Assembly: GCA_021498095.1 (NCBI GenBank)
Contig: JAIZWK010000001.1
Location: 3,225,450 to 3,289,449, forward strand
Direction of reading: 5' to 3'
DNA: 64,000 bases
Source of the DNA: Candidatus Harpocratesius repetitus
GTDB taxonomy: Archaea > Asgardarchaeota > Lokiarchaeia > Sigyniarchaeales > Promethearchaeaceae
Part shown: positions 8,926 to 19,230 of the stretch, piece after piece
Layout of the letters: each line of letters begins with the position of its first letter
Position numbering within the stretch: the stretch's first letter is position 1
Translations under genes and position numbers: made by a program
The notes under the pieces: generated by a model
What the model saw: the letters and a program-made list of their open reading frames with translations, nothing else
Databases searched by the model: none
Told to the model about the DNA's origin: nothing

Positions 8926-10848
8926 TTAACGAATTTTTTTATATAAAAAGAAAACTGTGCTAAAGCCAATTAATCCAATAATATAAAATCCAAGATTAAC
9001 TACATTTATTCCAGGTATAACAATGACATAAAAACCAAATCTACCAATATATTGGCCATTTGAATAAATATCTATAGCTATAAAGCGCTCAAAATTATCT
9101 TCTTCTAAAAATTGAAAATTCCATTCTAAATATTCCATGGTTCCATTGTGAAGAGATAAAATTGTTTGATTAGTTGGATTTTCTTTAGAGAGTTTAATAT
9201 TTTGACCAATAATTTTTAAAGTCAAATTGCAAGTTTGATTTTCCAAATAAAAATTCCCAACTCCAACTTCTAAAGAGAGAGTTTGTTTATCAGACACTAC
9301 AATTGAAGAATAATTGGCATTTATTGATGAATTAAATCGACTAGGGATAGATTTAGATATGTAATTTAATTGTGAAATAAAATTATATGCATTTGCAAAG
9401 CGAGATTTATTTTGTAAAAATAGAAGATAATGGTATGAATAGTCAAATAAATCCCATTTTGGAACGACTATCATTTTAGGATTCGGAATATACTTATATT
9501 GATTGGCAGAAGCAAGAGAATTCTGAGAAGAAAAGGTATATATTGGTTCAATAGCAAATGTTGTAGAAGTAAGGTGAAAATAAATTAAACAAATGGAATT
9601 TGATGGAGATTTTCCAATAACTAATCCTTCAAAAATTTCAGATATTCCGGGTAAAAAGGCATATTTCTTCTCAACAACAAGAGTTGAATTCAATATTTGA
9701 AAAACCTCTCCATTAAAAGAAATATTCTGAATTAAATTCGAGGAAGAATCCAATTTTAAATAATTTAATCCCCAGGTTGATAAATTATTTTTTTGAAGCC
9801 AAAATATATGAGAATTATTTAATGAATCGGTAATAAAATGCGGAAATTGCAGCGATTCAGCAGTAGATGTATTCACAAGGAGAGAGAAATTGTGAAATTG
9901 TCCTGCTGTGAGATTGGTATAGAATGTGGTGGTGTTAAACCACTGATAAACATTAGTAGTAAAATTTTCTGAATTAGTAAAATTCGACTCAATTAAAGAG
10001 GATTGATTAAAATTTGACCGTGTATATAAAGTAGTATATTCTAACATTTCCAGACGATGAAAAATGGACGAATTATCTTGAGGAGGAGTATAATCAGTTT
10101 GTAAAAGAAATTTTGTTTGATGATAATTTTCAAGGCTGAGAGTGAAATCTATTGGTATTATTCCTTCTGAAAAAACAGTCCGATTTGAAGCGAATTCAAA
10201 TTTTATTTCAGATTCATATGAGACGGTTTGATTCATTAATGTAGAATTGAAATATGTTGCATTAATTTGAGTTTGGTGCATAAATGAATAAGCAGGATAC
10301 ATGTATTCCAAATATGGATTTTCTAGATTAGTTGAATTTAACCAAGCAATATGAGGTTGGTTTAATTCATCGATTTCAAAATGCAAATTTATATTTAGAA
10401 GGTTTGAAGGACAAATTAAAGTTTGGAGCCATTCGGAATGATTTGAAAAAAGATAAAAATATCCTACATTTTCAACGCCGACCAAAATTTGTATACTTCC
10501 ATGAGAACCAATTTGAATTTTAGGATTTGATAATGATTCTGAACGATTAAATATTATCTGAGAATTGATTAAGCGCCATTCAGAATCATAAGTAGATAAA
10601 GTAAGGTAGTGAAGAAAATAATCATAATCGACTGAAACGACATACCTATAACCATCAGGACCGATATCAAGATTGAATTGATTTCCAGTAGTTAAAACTT
10701 TCGGAAATGACACAACAATCGGATTAACTTTCAATAATGGTTCTTTTGACATTGATGTGGCTACAATCGGCTGGATTTGGGTTGATACAGATAAAATTAG
10801 AAAACTTGAAAAGATCAAAAACCAAAAAATGTTATTTTTTTTTTTCAT
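8926..10848 (-). CDS. Surface protein with signal peptide and C-terminal TM anchor, very rich in N-glycosylation sequons
   Basis: N-terminal hydrophobic signal; C-terminal VVNLGFYIIGLIGFSTVFFLYKKIR; many N-X-S/T sites. Confidence 0.6.
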   Translation of the reverse strand: MKKKNNIFWFLIFSSFLILSVSTQIQPIVATSMSKEPLLKVNPIVVSFPKVLTTGNQFNLDIGPDGYRYVVSVDYDYFLHYLTLSTYDSEWRLINSQIIFNRSESLSNPKIQIGSHGSIQILVGVENVGYFYLFSNHSEWLQTLICPSNLLNINLHFEIDELNQPHIAWLNSTNLENPYLEYMYPAYSFMHQTQINATYFNSTLMNQTVSYESEIKFEFASNRTVFSEGIIPIDFTLSLENYHQTKFLLQTDYTPPQDNSSIFHRLEMLEYTTLYTRSNFNQSSLIESNFTNSENFTTNVYQWFNTTTFYTNLTAGQFHNFSLLVNTSTAESLQFPHFITDSLNNSHIFWLQKNNLSTWGLNYLKLDSSSNLIQNISFNGEVFQILNSTLVVEKKYAFLPGISEIFEGLVIGKSPSNSICLIYFHLTSTTFAIEPIYTFSSQNSLASANQYKYIPNPKMIVVPKWDLFDYSYHYLLFLQNKSRFANAYNFISQLNYISKSIPSRFNSSINANYSSIVVSDKQTLSLEVGVGNFYLENQTCNLTLKIIGQNIKLSKENPTNQTILSLHNGTMEYLEWNFQFLEEDNFERFIAIDIYSNGQYIGRFGFYVIVIPGINVVNLGFYIIGLIGFSTVFFLYKKIR

Positions 10849-10920
10849 AATTAAATTTCACCACATTTTACCTAAATCTTCAGTATTTATACATTTTTAA
10901 ATTCTACAATTGTAAAAAGA

Positions 10921-12303
10921 TTATAGAATTTCTGAAGATAAGCGTAATCCTTTAAATTTAATATAAGGAACTTTTGCATTCATTACTAAGCGTGTTTCTT
11001 TAGAAACTTCATCGATATTATTAAGCATTTCATAGAAATTTCCAGAAATAATTCCTCCTCTAATAGGTGTGGTTAATTGCCCATTTTCAATCATATAAGC
11101 ATTATCAATAGAAGCACCAAAATCGCCACTAATAGCATTAGGATGAAGCCAAGGAAAGTTTATTACTAAAATTGCTCTTCTACAATCTTCTACAATTTCA
11201 CGCAACTGGCGTTTACCCGGCTCAACAACTAAATTGTTTATCTCAATACTAATAGATCCACCACGTTTAGGTTTCAATTGAGCATTTCCAGTCGATTTTC
11301 TATTTAGCAATGTGGCATATTTTTGATCAAATAAATAATGCTCCATTATTCCTTTATTAATAATCACAGTTCGTTGTTTTGGATTCCCCTCTGAATCCCA
11401 AGCTGAAGTATTCAAACCACCCTCAATTAATCCATCATCGATTAATGTGAAGAAATTTACTGCAACTTGTTTTTGACAATGAAATTTTGATAATTTTTCA
11501 TAAAAGGCTCGTGCTGATGCTGCATAGCCAACAGTTGTTAAAAGCCCTTTTCTTACTAATTCAGGTGCGAAAATTACATCAATCATTTCATTTTTTTGTG
11601 GAGGTTGAGCATTTAAAGCATCTTTAGCTCGTGTAGCCCATTCAGGAACTAATTGATCAAAATTTAAATCCCTTGCAAGTTTAACATAACCACGAGGCCA
11701 ATATTCCGCAATCTTTCCTTCTTTTTCTGCTTTAAATGAAAATTCATAAGAAAAATTACTTGATTTCTTTAATTTTTTAAATCCATTGCTGTTAATAAGC
11801 ATTTTTTGCTTTCGAAAATAACGAAAATGACCTGAGGTTGTTTTTGCAGGGATAATTTCTCGAAGATTTTGTTGAATCTCTTTTCCTTTACTTTCAAGAA
11901 ATGAAACGGGATCTTCCCAAATATTTTTATCATAAGTAATAGGATCAGCATAAGATTTACCTGGAGATACTAAATCATATTTTGGTTCGATATTAAATTG
12001 AGTCAGGGCTTTAGCTTGTTGAATTGCTTTTTGAATTTGGGAAGGACTTGTTGCATTTAGATTTATTGAGCCAACACCCATGCTATTTGCATCGATATCT
12101 TGAAAAACGCGGATAAAATATGAGAGATTACAATAGTTAGTTTGTTCTTCAATATCTGTTTTTCTATAATGGATTCCATTGATACGTTCATGATATAAAT
12201 ATATATCCCATTTTGTGATATTTGCCTTTTTTATTTCCCGTTCAATTACTTGGGCTAAGTTTTCAATGGAATAAAGCGGATAAGATTTATCGTCATAATT
12301 CAT
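10921..12303 (-). CDS. PmbA/TldE-like protein (TldD/PmbA family)
   Basis: Adjacent to the TldD paralog; ISGDFGASIDNAYMIENGQLTTPIRGGIISGNFYEML C-terminal family signature. Confidence 0.8.
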   Translation of the reverse strand: MNYDDKSYPLYSIENLAQVIEREIKKANITKWDIYLYHERINGIHYRKTDIEEQTNYCNLSYFIRVFQDIDANSMGVGSINLNATSPSQIQKAIQQAKALTQFNIEPKYDLVSPGKSYADPITYDKNIWEDPVSFLESKGKEIQQNLREIIPAKTTSGHFRYFRKQKMLINSNGFKKLKKSSNFSYEFSFKAEKEGKIAEYWPRGYVKLARDLNFDQLVPEWATRAKDALNAQPPQKNEMIDVIFAPELVRKGLLTTVGYAASARAFYEKLSKFHCQKQVAVNFFTLIDDGLIEGGLNTSAWDSEGNPKQRTVIINKGIMEHYLFDQKYATLLNRKSTGNAQLKPKRGGSISIEINNLVVEPGKRQLREIVEDCRRAILVINFPWLHPNAISGDFGASIDNAYMIENGQLTTPIRGGIISGNFYEMLNNIDEVSKETRLVMNAKVPYIKFKGLRLSSEIL

Positions 12304-12318
12304 ATTAATTCCTCCAAT

Positions 12319-13704
12319 TTATCCTGGGCTAACAAAACTACGGTGAGCTTTTATGTAAACTCCTCCATATGTCACTGGTACCCATTCATCTAAGCCTTTT
12401 CTACTATTAATTCCAGAAAATTGAATTGGTCCCTTTGAAACTGCATCGATGGATAAAAATAAATCTCTTGCTTGTCCAGAAATTGCTACACCCTTGACGC
12501 GTTTCTTTAATTCTCCATTTTCAATTAAATATCCAGAAATAGAATTACATTGCACAGAACCATCAAATTCTTCTATACCATAATCCCCATTCTCAACCAA
12601 CAAACCATATTGTATTTCGCTGATCATTTCCTCTAGAGTATAATCTCCTGGTTCTATAAATGTATTTGAGTTTCTGGGGTAAATTGGATGCAAGAAATTT
12701 TGTCGTCTTCCATTACCGAATAAAGCGTCGGGCATATCTAACATAGTTGCAGTAATTCTTGAATGTAAATAGTGTGTTAGAATTCCATTTTCAACCAATG
12801 GTGTTTTTTTATTTAAAATTCCCTCATCATCAAAATAATAATTCCCATATGCACCAGTTTGGGCAGAATCACTAATATTTACTAAATCTGAAGCGACAGG
12901 AAGATTAAAATAGCGTTTCCAATAACTTCGATCTTCAACAATGGTGTCCGCTTGAACGCCGTGCCCAAAAATTGCATGTGCTAACATACCTGCTACAGAA
13001 GGATCACATATTATGGGTAAAACTCCGCTGGGAGGTAAATCTGCTTGAGCGATTTCAATTGAATCTTTAACAAATGATTGAATTTGTTCTTGAGTTAAAG
13101 AATTAAAGATTTCCCAACCACCTTGACCACTGACACTCATTTTATTTGAATCTACTTTACCATTGGATTTTACAACAGAAATTAGTTGAATCCCTAATCG
13201 AGGTAAAACTTGTCGCAATCTACTTCCTTCAGTATTTAAAAAAATTCTTTCTTGAATTGAATCTTGAAAATTAATGAATACATTTCTAATTTGAGAATCT
13301 TGAGTAAATATTTCTTTATATAATGAATTAATTTGATTAATTTTTTCTTGAATTGGAATCGCTGTGAAATCTTGCTTCATTGAAAATTCTTTATCAAATT
13401 CATTTTTTGGAGAAGGAATTAACTGAATATCGGGGAAATAATCCAATTTTGGAAGAATTTGTTTTACTTGAGACTTTAAACGAAAAATATCTGGATGAGA
13501 GATCTCAAAATACTTTTTTCCATTAAATATCCGAAAAACAAAACCTCGCATCTTCGGCTTAACATTAGATGAAGTACCACTTTTTGATTGTTTTATGGTT
13601 AAAACTGCCATAGAATCAAAAAGAATATCTGCATAAAAATGGGACGGAACCGAATGAATAATATCTTCCATGTGCGCAATGATTTCTTCTTTTGTATGAA
13701 TCAC
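12319..13704 (-). CDS. TldD-like protein with HAxxxH in place of HExxxH
   Basis: GMLAHAIFGHGVQADTI; SGYLIENGELKKRVKGVAISGQ. Confidence 0.8.
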   Translation of the reverse strand: MIHTKEEIIAHMEDIIHSVPSHFYADILFDSMAVLTIKQSKSGTSSNVKPKMRGFVFRIFNGKKYFEISHPDIFRLKSQVKQILPKLDYFPDIQLIPSPKNEFDKEFSMKQDFTAIPIQEKINQINSLYKEIFTQDSQIRNVFINFQDSIQERIFLNTEGSRLRQVLPRLGIQLISVVKSNGKVDSNKMSVSGQGGWEIFNSLTQEQIQSFVKDSIEIAQADLPPSGVLPIICDPSVAGMLAHAIFGHGVQADTIVEDRSYWKRYFNLPVASDLVNISDSAQTGAYGNYYFDDEGILNKKTPLVENGILTHYLHSRITATMLDMPDALFGNGRRQNFLHPIYPRNSNTFIEPGDYTLEEMISEIQYGLLVENGDYGIEEFDGSVQCNSISGYLIENGELKKRVKGVAISGQARDLFLSIDAVSKGPIQFSGINSRKGLDEWVPVTYGGVYIKAHRSFVSPG

Positions 13705-13878
13705 TAAATCACCGTGCCTATATAATGTAGAATATTAAGCCTTACCTTAAGAGCTTTTTTTGTATTTTCAATAATCATGTTTTATACTTGTAAATGAAAA
13801 AGGTAAGTTAAATCTTTAATTAAAAAATAATTTAATTTAGTCTCATTATTCATTTATAAGGGAATTGTGACTCTTAAT

Positions 13879-14192
13879 TGAGGGTATTTTAAATTTCAAA
13901 GATTCGAAGTTTTTCATTTTATCATTTTAATTCTTCCGACTCAAATCTAAAATATTTTTCCTTATTTTTTGTCGATTTTACCAAGGTGCCAAATTTAAGA
14001 TATGTAATTCAAAAATTATAATAAAATCGATATCAGATTGAAGAATTTATAAACAGGATGATAAATTTTTAATAAATTTTTTGAAAAAATCGAGTTCGAC
14101 AAAAAAAGAATTGCGATATTTCAGATATAAGTCGGATATATATGAATGATATTCAAAAAAGCGTTTAAATTAAAAAAGATAAAATATCCTCA
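13879..14192. mobile_element. MITE-like noncoding element, copy 1
   Basis: ~314 bp, highly similar over its full length to 36731-37041; imperfect TIRs TGAGGGTATTTTA / TGAGGATATTTTA; no coding capacity. Confidence 0.75.
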
Positions 14193-14244
14193 ATTATATT
14201 TATCATTAAATAATTAATTTAATAGTGAAAAAAGAATTCACTCA

Positions 14245-15090
14245 TTGGTAAAAATAAAACCGAAAAATGGGGAACTTACAACGAAACCTTACAGAAATCC
14301 TAAAGAAAAAACAAATGCATTTAAATCTATAATCAAAAAATTTCCAGAACCCCAAAAAAAATATAAAAGAAATGTGAGATCAAAACAAAATGGTTATGTT
14401 TTTTCCTTAGCGGGAGTTCATGGAGTGGGAAAAACGACAATATATGAAATTCTCAAAACAAAATTCAGTGAGTTCCACAATATTAGATTATATCCTGAGC
14501 GTTTGCGATCTGTTCCACCTGTTCCATTTGGGTCAAAAAATAAGCAGACTGCTTTTAGGGCTGAACTTCATTACCAACAACAAATGATTGAACGAAATCG
14601 CTTAGTTGAAAAATTTGTGAGTAATCAACGAGATCATATTGCCATTCTCGATCGCAGCCCCCTTTCAACCTTGGTTTATGCTCTAGCCCTTAATTTACCC
14701 AAAATAGATTATGAATTAATATACGACACTTATAATTCAGTCTCTTGGCAGAAGGACTATGTAATTTACTTATATGCTGAGCCAAAAACAGTTATGAATA
14801 GAATATATCGACGAGGTTCGTTGGATCCTCAACGTGAAAAATGGAATGAAGATGATTTTAAATATCTTTTAAGAGTACTCAATAAATATTCTGAAATTTT
14901 TGAAAATTTCAAGTTAGCATCGAAAAAGAGATTAATTAAAGTAAATACAGAAAAAAGCACACCTCACGAGACTGTCGAGCAAATTATTCAAATAATTTCT
15001 GAAAAATCAGGAATCAGATTAAGAAATGTAAGTATTATTCCCAACAATCAAAAAAAATTAACTCATTGGCTAAATACTTCATTATATTAA
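14245..15090 (+). CDS. Thymidylate kinase/deoxynucleoside kinase-like P-loop protein
   Basis: SLAGVHGVGKTTIYEIL, ILDRSPLSTLVYAL, YLYAEPKTVMNRIYRRG. Confidence 0.65.
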   Translation: MVKIKPKNGELTTKPYRNPKEKTNAFKSIIKKFPEPQKKYKRNVRSKQNGYVFSLAGVHGVGKTTIYEILKTKFSEFHNIRLYPERLRSVPPVPFGSKNKQTAFRAELHYQQQMIERNRLVEKFVSNQRDHIAILDRSPLSTLVYALALNLPKIDYELIYDTYNSVSWQKDYVIYLYAEPKTVMNRIYRRGSLDPQREKWNEDDFKYLLRVLNKYSEIFENFKLASKKRLIKVNTEKSTPHETVEQIIQIISEKSGIRLRNVSIIPNNQKKLTHWLNTSLY

Positions 15091-15152
15091 TAATAAAAAC
15101 AAAAAAAGACTCTTATCTCTATTTTTCTCTATTTATATCTCATTTTCTCTAT

Positions 15153-16445
15153 TTATCTCTCATCTTCTTCAGGAATTATGCCAAATGACATCTCTAAAAT
15201 TTGGTTTATTTCTTCCATTGGAAGTGAAAGATAATGAAAAGAAAGATCACTTCTATCTTTAAATTCAGTTTTAACTAAATTAGAACTATTTTTCTTTTTA
15301 TTAAAATGGCTGCGTTGTAAAATTTGAGCACGTGTTATATTTTCGAATCTTTGCTGAAATTCTCTCGAATGAAGAGTAAATCCCATCTCATCTGCTGTCA
15401 TTTGATATGCGTTTTTGATTTCAATGTTTGAAATATAATAATTGTTTGGATTTTTGAAGTAATTTACTAAATAGTCTAAAAATAATCTTTCTTCCAAACT
15501 AGTTCGCATTATATAATCTGTCATGGCTAAAGTATCAATGGAAACTCCCTCAAAATAATATTGAGAAATTTTTCTTATATCTTCGGGAAGTAGTTCCCCT
15601 TGTTCTTCAACTATTGGATAAACCCGTTTCAGTAAATTAATACAACTTCCAGGAACTTTTGTTCCGTATTCAATAATATAATCAACTAAAAGTTTGATTG
15701 CTTCAGGTTCTAAGAAATTATGAAAAGCCATAATCGATCTTTGGCTTGTAATCTCATATAATTCCGAATTACTAAAAGTATTTAAATGAATTCGATGATC
15801 TAGTTGAGTATATTGATTAAATGCATAAAATCGGTTTCCAGTATCAATAGAAGTAAAAACATGCAAATTCTCAGTTTTCTTGGCAAAATTTAATATTTTT
15901 CTAATAATTCCCTCTTCAATATATTCAATTCGTTGAAGATATAGAATAATTGGTCTTGCACACCTTTGAACAAGAAATTTAAAGGTATTCCATAAAGAGA
16001 TGGCATCCCATTGAATACTTTCTGTTAAATTAACTTGAGAATCTAGCTTACTATTTAGATTATGCAATATTTCAAACAATAACTGCCCCAATTCTTGATC
16101 TCTGCAATCATTTGAAATAATAATGGGAATATCTAAGCAGTTCTCGCTATTTATTGTCTGAGACTCATACCATTGGAAGATTAAATTTATAAGAAGATTC
16201 TTTCCTGCTCCTTGAAGCCCATAAAGAGTCAAATTTGTAGCATATTCATCTTCTAAAGCATCTTTTAAAATCCCATATATAAGTTCACTCTTTTTTCGGC
16301 GGGGTACAATTTTTGGAGGAATAAAATTTGAGTTGAAGATTGCACGAGGCCCAATATAACTTGGAATGGAAGCATCAGCAATAGAATTCAAAAAATCGGC
16401 GAAGCTTAAAGAAGCTATTGCAGATAAATTCATTTCATGAGACAT
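15153..16445 (-). CDS. Orc1/Cdc6-like AAA+ protein with degenerate Walker B
   Basis: FIPPKIVPRRKKSELIYGILKDAL...NLTLYGLQGAGKNLLINLI resembles the Cdc6 N-terminus and Walker A. Confidence 0.65.
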   Translation of the reverse strand: MSHEMNLSAIASLSFADFLNSIADASIPSYIGPRAIFNSNFIPPKIVPRRKKSELIYGILKDALEDEYATNLTLYGLQGAGKNLLINLIFQWYESQTINSENCLDIPIIISNDCRDQELGQLLFEILHNLNSKLDSQVNLTESIQWDAISLWNTFKFLVQRCARPIILYLQRIEYIEEGIIRKILNFAKKTENLHVFTSIDTGNRFYAFNQYTQLDHRIHLNTFSNSELYEITSQRSIMAFHNFLEPEAIKLLVDYIIEYGTKVPGSCINLLKRVYPIVEEQGELLPEDIRKISQYYFEGVSIDTLAMTDYIMRTSLEERLFLDYLVNYFKNPNNYYISNIEIKNAYQMTADEMGFTLHSREFQQRFENITRAQILQRSHFNKKKNSSNLVKTEFKDRSDLSFHYLSLPMEEINQILEMSFGIIPEEDER

Positions 16446-16604
16446 TACATTTTATGGTAACTATATCTATTTAAAGATCGAGAAAGAGAGAGTTCAATGA
16501 AAGTAAAAATAATAGGACTAAATTTCATCTGAAATCTTTGAAATACTAACCTACACTATTTTTAAGGAAGTAATTCTCTTACTCTATATATATAAACAAA
16601 TAAT

Positions 16605-18107
16605 TTGGATTTGAAAATTATGGCCATGGTGGAGCCCGAAATCGCAACAGAATTAATGCAAGAAATTCAAAAAATAGAACAAGGTTCAGATCTCGAACGA
16701 ATTGCTGTTATTAGCCGTATCGGAATGGCAATTGCAACTTCACATAGTGATGAAATGGATGCAGATGCAGAAACTGCCAGCAGTTCAGCATTAATTGATT
16801 TAGCAGAAAGATTAAGCAGGTCAGTCAATCACGGGAGCCTTCGAGAAATTTTAGTCAAATCCGAACAAGGTTTTGTAATTTTACAATTTATAAATGAAGA
16901 ATACATGATTTTCGGAGGAATTTCAAATCCACTGAGAATAGGCTATTATATGGAATATCTTAGGACAATCGCCCATAGATTTGCATTTATTTTAGCAGGT
17001 AAACAAATGACTGAAGAACTTCGAAAGGAAATTGAAGCAAATCGAGATCGCGATTTCCGATTAAAACAAGAAGCTCGTACACCATTAGCAGAATCATTCC
17101 AAATGGATAAGAGTAATGATACAGATAAAAAAGCGATGGAAGGTGTGCTTGCATTCTTAAATGAGTGGGGTGGTGAAGAAGAAACACCCGCTAGTTCGAA
17201 TAATATTGTTAGCATTGATAATGATCTAATGATAGGTTTGAATAATTTAGATAACCTTGCCCCAAAACCAATTTCGCCAGAACAAGTTCAACAAGCTCAA
17301 AAAATAGTCATTAATAAGCAAGAAGCAGATTCTTTGAAGAAACCTACACAACCGCAAAATATGGAAGACATTTTTGCCGCACTCGATAGTTTTGCTTCAA
17401 CTTTACCTACCAGTTCTTCTTCAAGTTCATCAAGTCCCTCAACTATATCAAGTTCATCCTCAAAATTAGATGAAGAATCTATGGAAGATTTAATCTCAAC
17501 TCTTGATGAATTTGCCTCAGAAGCAAAAACAACTGTAGATCTTTCTAATATACCTCCAACCACTAAACCAGACACAACTATATCAATCGAATCCTCAATT
17601 TCAGCCGGGGGTATCCCAGAAGATATTCTTGCAGGATTAAATGATTTAGCAGAAATTTCGACCACTAAAGTCACTTCATCAAAAACGCGTAAAAAACCAG
17701 ATAGCTATCCTTATGGAATTCCGATTTATGAAGGAGAAGTTCCTCCAGTTCCGCTAGATGATTACGTGTCATTTGAAATTGGAAGTCTTGCATCAGTTCA
17801 TTCAGCAAATCAAGATAATATTCAAGAAACCCCAATTTCGTCATCATCCAGCAATCTTTCCAAATCATATACTTCTGCAACTTCAAATGAAATTGAGACA
17901 CCAACGACTCCAACTACACCCTCTAGTACAAAAGTCCCTGAATTAGCACCAGAATTTGCCAGTTCAGATAATGAAGAAGTTTCAAGTCCAGATTTCGATG
18001 CCATCGCTTCAGAATATGATGATGTAGATCTTGAAATTGAAGAAGACGCTATGTTACAAGCATTAGAAGAATTGGATTTTGATAAAATTGCTAAAGAAAA
18101 AAAGTAA
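16605..18107 (+). CDS. Roadblock/LC7-domain protein with long Ser/acid-rich disordered tail
   Basis: N-terminal ~130 aa: LERIAVISRIGMAIATSHS...ASSSALIDLAERLSRSVNHGSLREILVKSEQGFVILQFINEEYMIFG; then low-complexity tail. Track start is TTG; ATG at 16620 is likelier. Confidence 0.7.
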   Translation: MDLKIMAMVEPEIATELMQEIQKIEQGSDLERIAVISRIGMAIATSHSDEMDADAETASSSALIDLAERLSRSVNHGSLREILVKSEQGFVILQFINEEYMIFGGISNPLRIGYYMEYLRTIAHRFAFILAGKQMTEELRKEIEANRDRDFRLKQEARTPLAESFQMDKSNDTDKKAMEGVLAFLNEWGGEEETPASSNNIVSIDNDLMIGLNNLDNLAPKPISPEQVQQAQKIVINKQEADSLKKPTQPQNMEDIFAALDSFASTLPTSSSSSSSSPSTISSSSSKLDEESMEDLISTLDEFASEAKTTVDLSNIPPTTKPDTTISIESSISAGGIPEDILAGLNDLAEISTTKVTSSKTRKKPDSYPYGIPIYEGEVPPVPLDDYVSFEIGSLASVHSANQDNIQETPISSSSSNLSKSYTSATSNEIETPTTPTTPSSTKVPELAPEFASSDNEEVSSPDFDAIASEYDDVDLEIEEDAMLQALEELDFDKIAKEKK

Positions 18108-18161
18108 TTTAGATAAAAATGTACTAAAAAGTTTTAAGAAAGTTATGAATTTTTTTAAAAA

Positions 18162-19199
18162 ATGCCCCCCGAACTTCAAATATCTGATTCTACTCGAAGA
18201 AAATTAAAAAAAAGATCTCAAAATTTACCTCAATACATGAATTTTAGGAAACAAATAAAAGAATTAAAAGAGCACTATATACCATTTCTATTTTTACCCA
18301 CTGCTAAAGATCCTATATTAACAAAAAGAAAAGAAGAATTGGAAAGATTCCATTCCAAGAGAAAATTTATTAAACGTTTGCAAAACCCTTTGACTATGTT
18401 TGGGATATTTATCATCTTTGTTATTTTTTCTTGGGCTGTTTTTGCGCCTTTAATAATTTCGCAAGGTTTTTATGAAGTTACGGTTGCAGATTTTTCAACA
18501 TTACCTAATTTACCACCAACAAAAGATCATATCTTTGGAACAACAAGATTAGGTATGGATGTGTTCGCACGATTGGTTTGGGGTGCTCGGCCTTCTTTGT
18601 TTTATGGAAGTTTTATTGCTTTCTTAAGTGCTTTTATTGGTGTCTTTTTTGGTTTATTAGCGGGTTATCATTCAGGAATAGTTGATAATATTATTATGCG
18701 ATTAGTTGATATTATGATGGCTTTTCCTTCATTGATATTAATTGTGCTAATTGCAGTATGGTCGGGTGGAAATGAATTTATTATTTTAATCTCTTATGGT
18801 GTTTTAGGATTTGCAGGATATACCCGAATGTTACGAGCTTTAGTATTAAGTGAGCGAAATAAAACATATGTTCAAGCAGCAAAGGTAGCAGGTGCCAGTA
18901 ATTTAAGAATACTTTATAAACATATTCTACCTAACTGCCTTGCACCAATTATTGTTTCACTAAGCTTCAGCATTGGCGGAGTAATATTAGGATTGGCAGG
19001 ATTAAGCTTTTTAGGTTATGGATTTGAGAATTCAGCTGATTGGGGGACTGACTTAAATACTGCACATACAAAAATATTTTCTGCTCCTTGGGCTGCCATC
19101 GTTCCTGGGTTTGGAGTATTTATTGCCGTTATGGGATTTATGTTAGTCGGAGATGGACTTAGGGATGCAATGGATCCACGATTACATAATAAAAACTAA
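18162..19199 (+). CDS. Oligopeptide/dipeptide ABC transporter permease (DppC/OppC-like)
   Basis: HIFGTTRLGMDVFARLVWGARPSL, YVQAAKVAGASNLRILYKHILPN (EAA loop). Confidence 0.9.
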   Translation: MPPELQISDSTRRKLKKRSQNLPQYMNFRKQIKELKEHYIPFLFLPTAKDPILTKRKEELERFHSKRKFIKRLQNPLTMFGIFIIFVIFSWAVFAPLIISQGFYEVTVADFSTLPNLPPTKDHIFGTTRLGMDVFARLVWGARPSLFYGSFIAFLSAFIGVFFGLLAGYHSGIVDNIIMRLVDIMMAFPSLILIVLIAVWSGGNEFIILISYGVLGFAGYTRMLRALVLSERNKTYVQAAKVAGASNLRILYKHILPNCLAPIIVSLSFSIGGVILGLAGLSFLGYGFENSADWGTDLNTAHTKIFSAPWAAIVPGFGVFIAVMGFMLVGDGLRDAMDPRLHNKN

Positions 19200-19230
19200 T
19201 TAATTAATTTCTTAATTAAAAAAAAGATAT

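Noticed and set aside
16446-16604. Replication origin beside the Cdc6-like gene
   Set aside because: No repeated origin-recognition-box-like sequence was visible in the short intergenic region.
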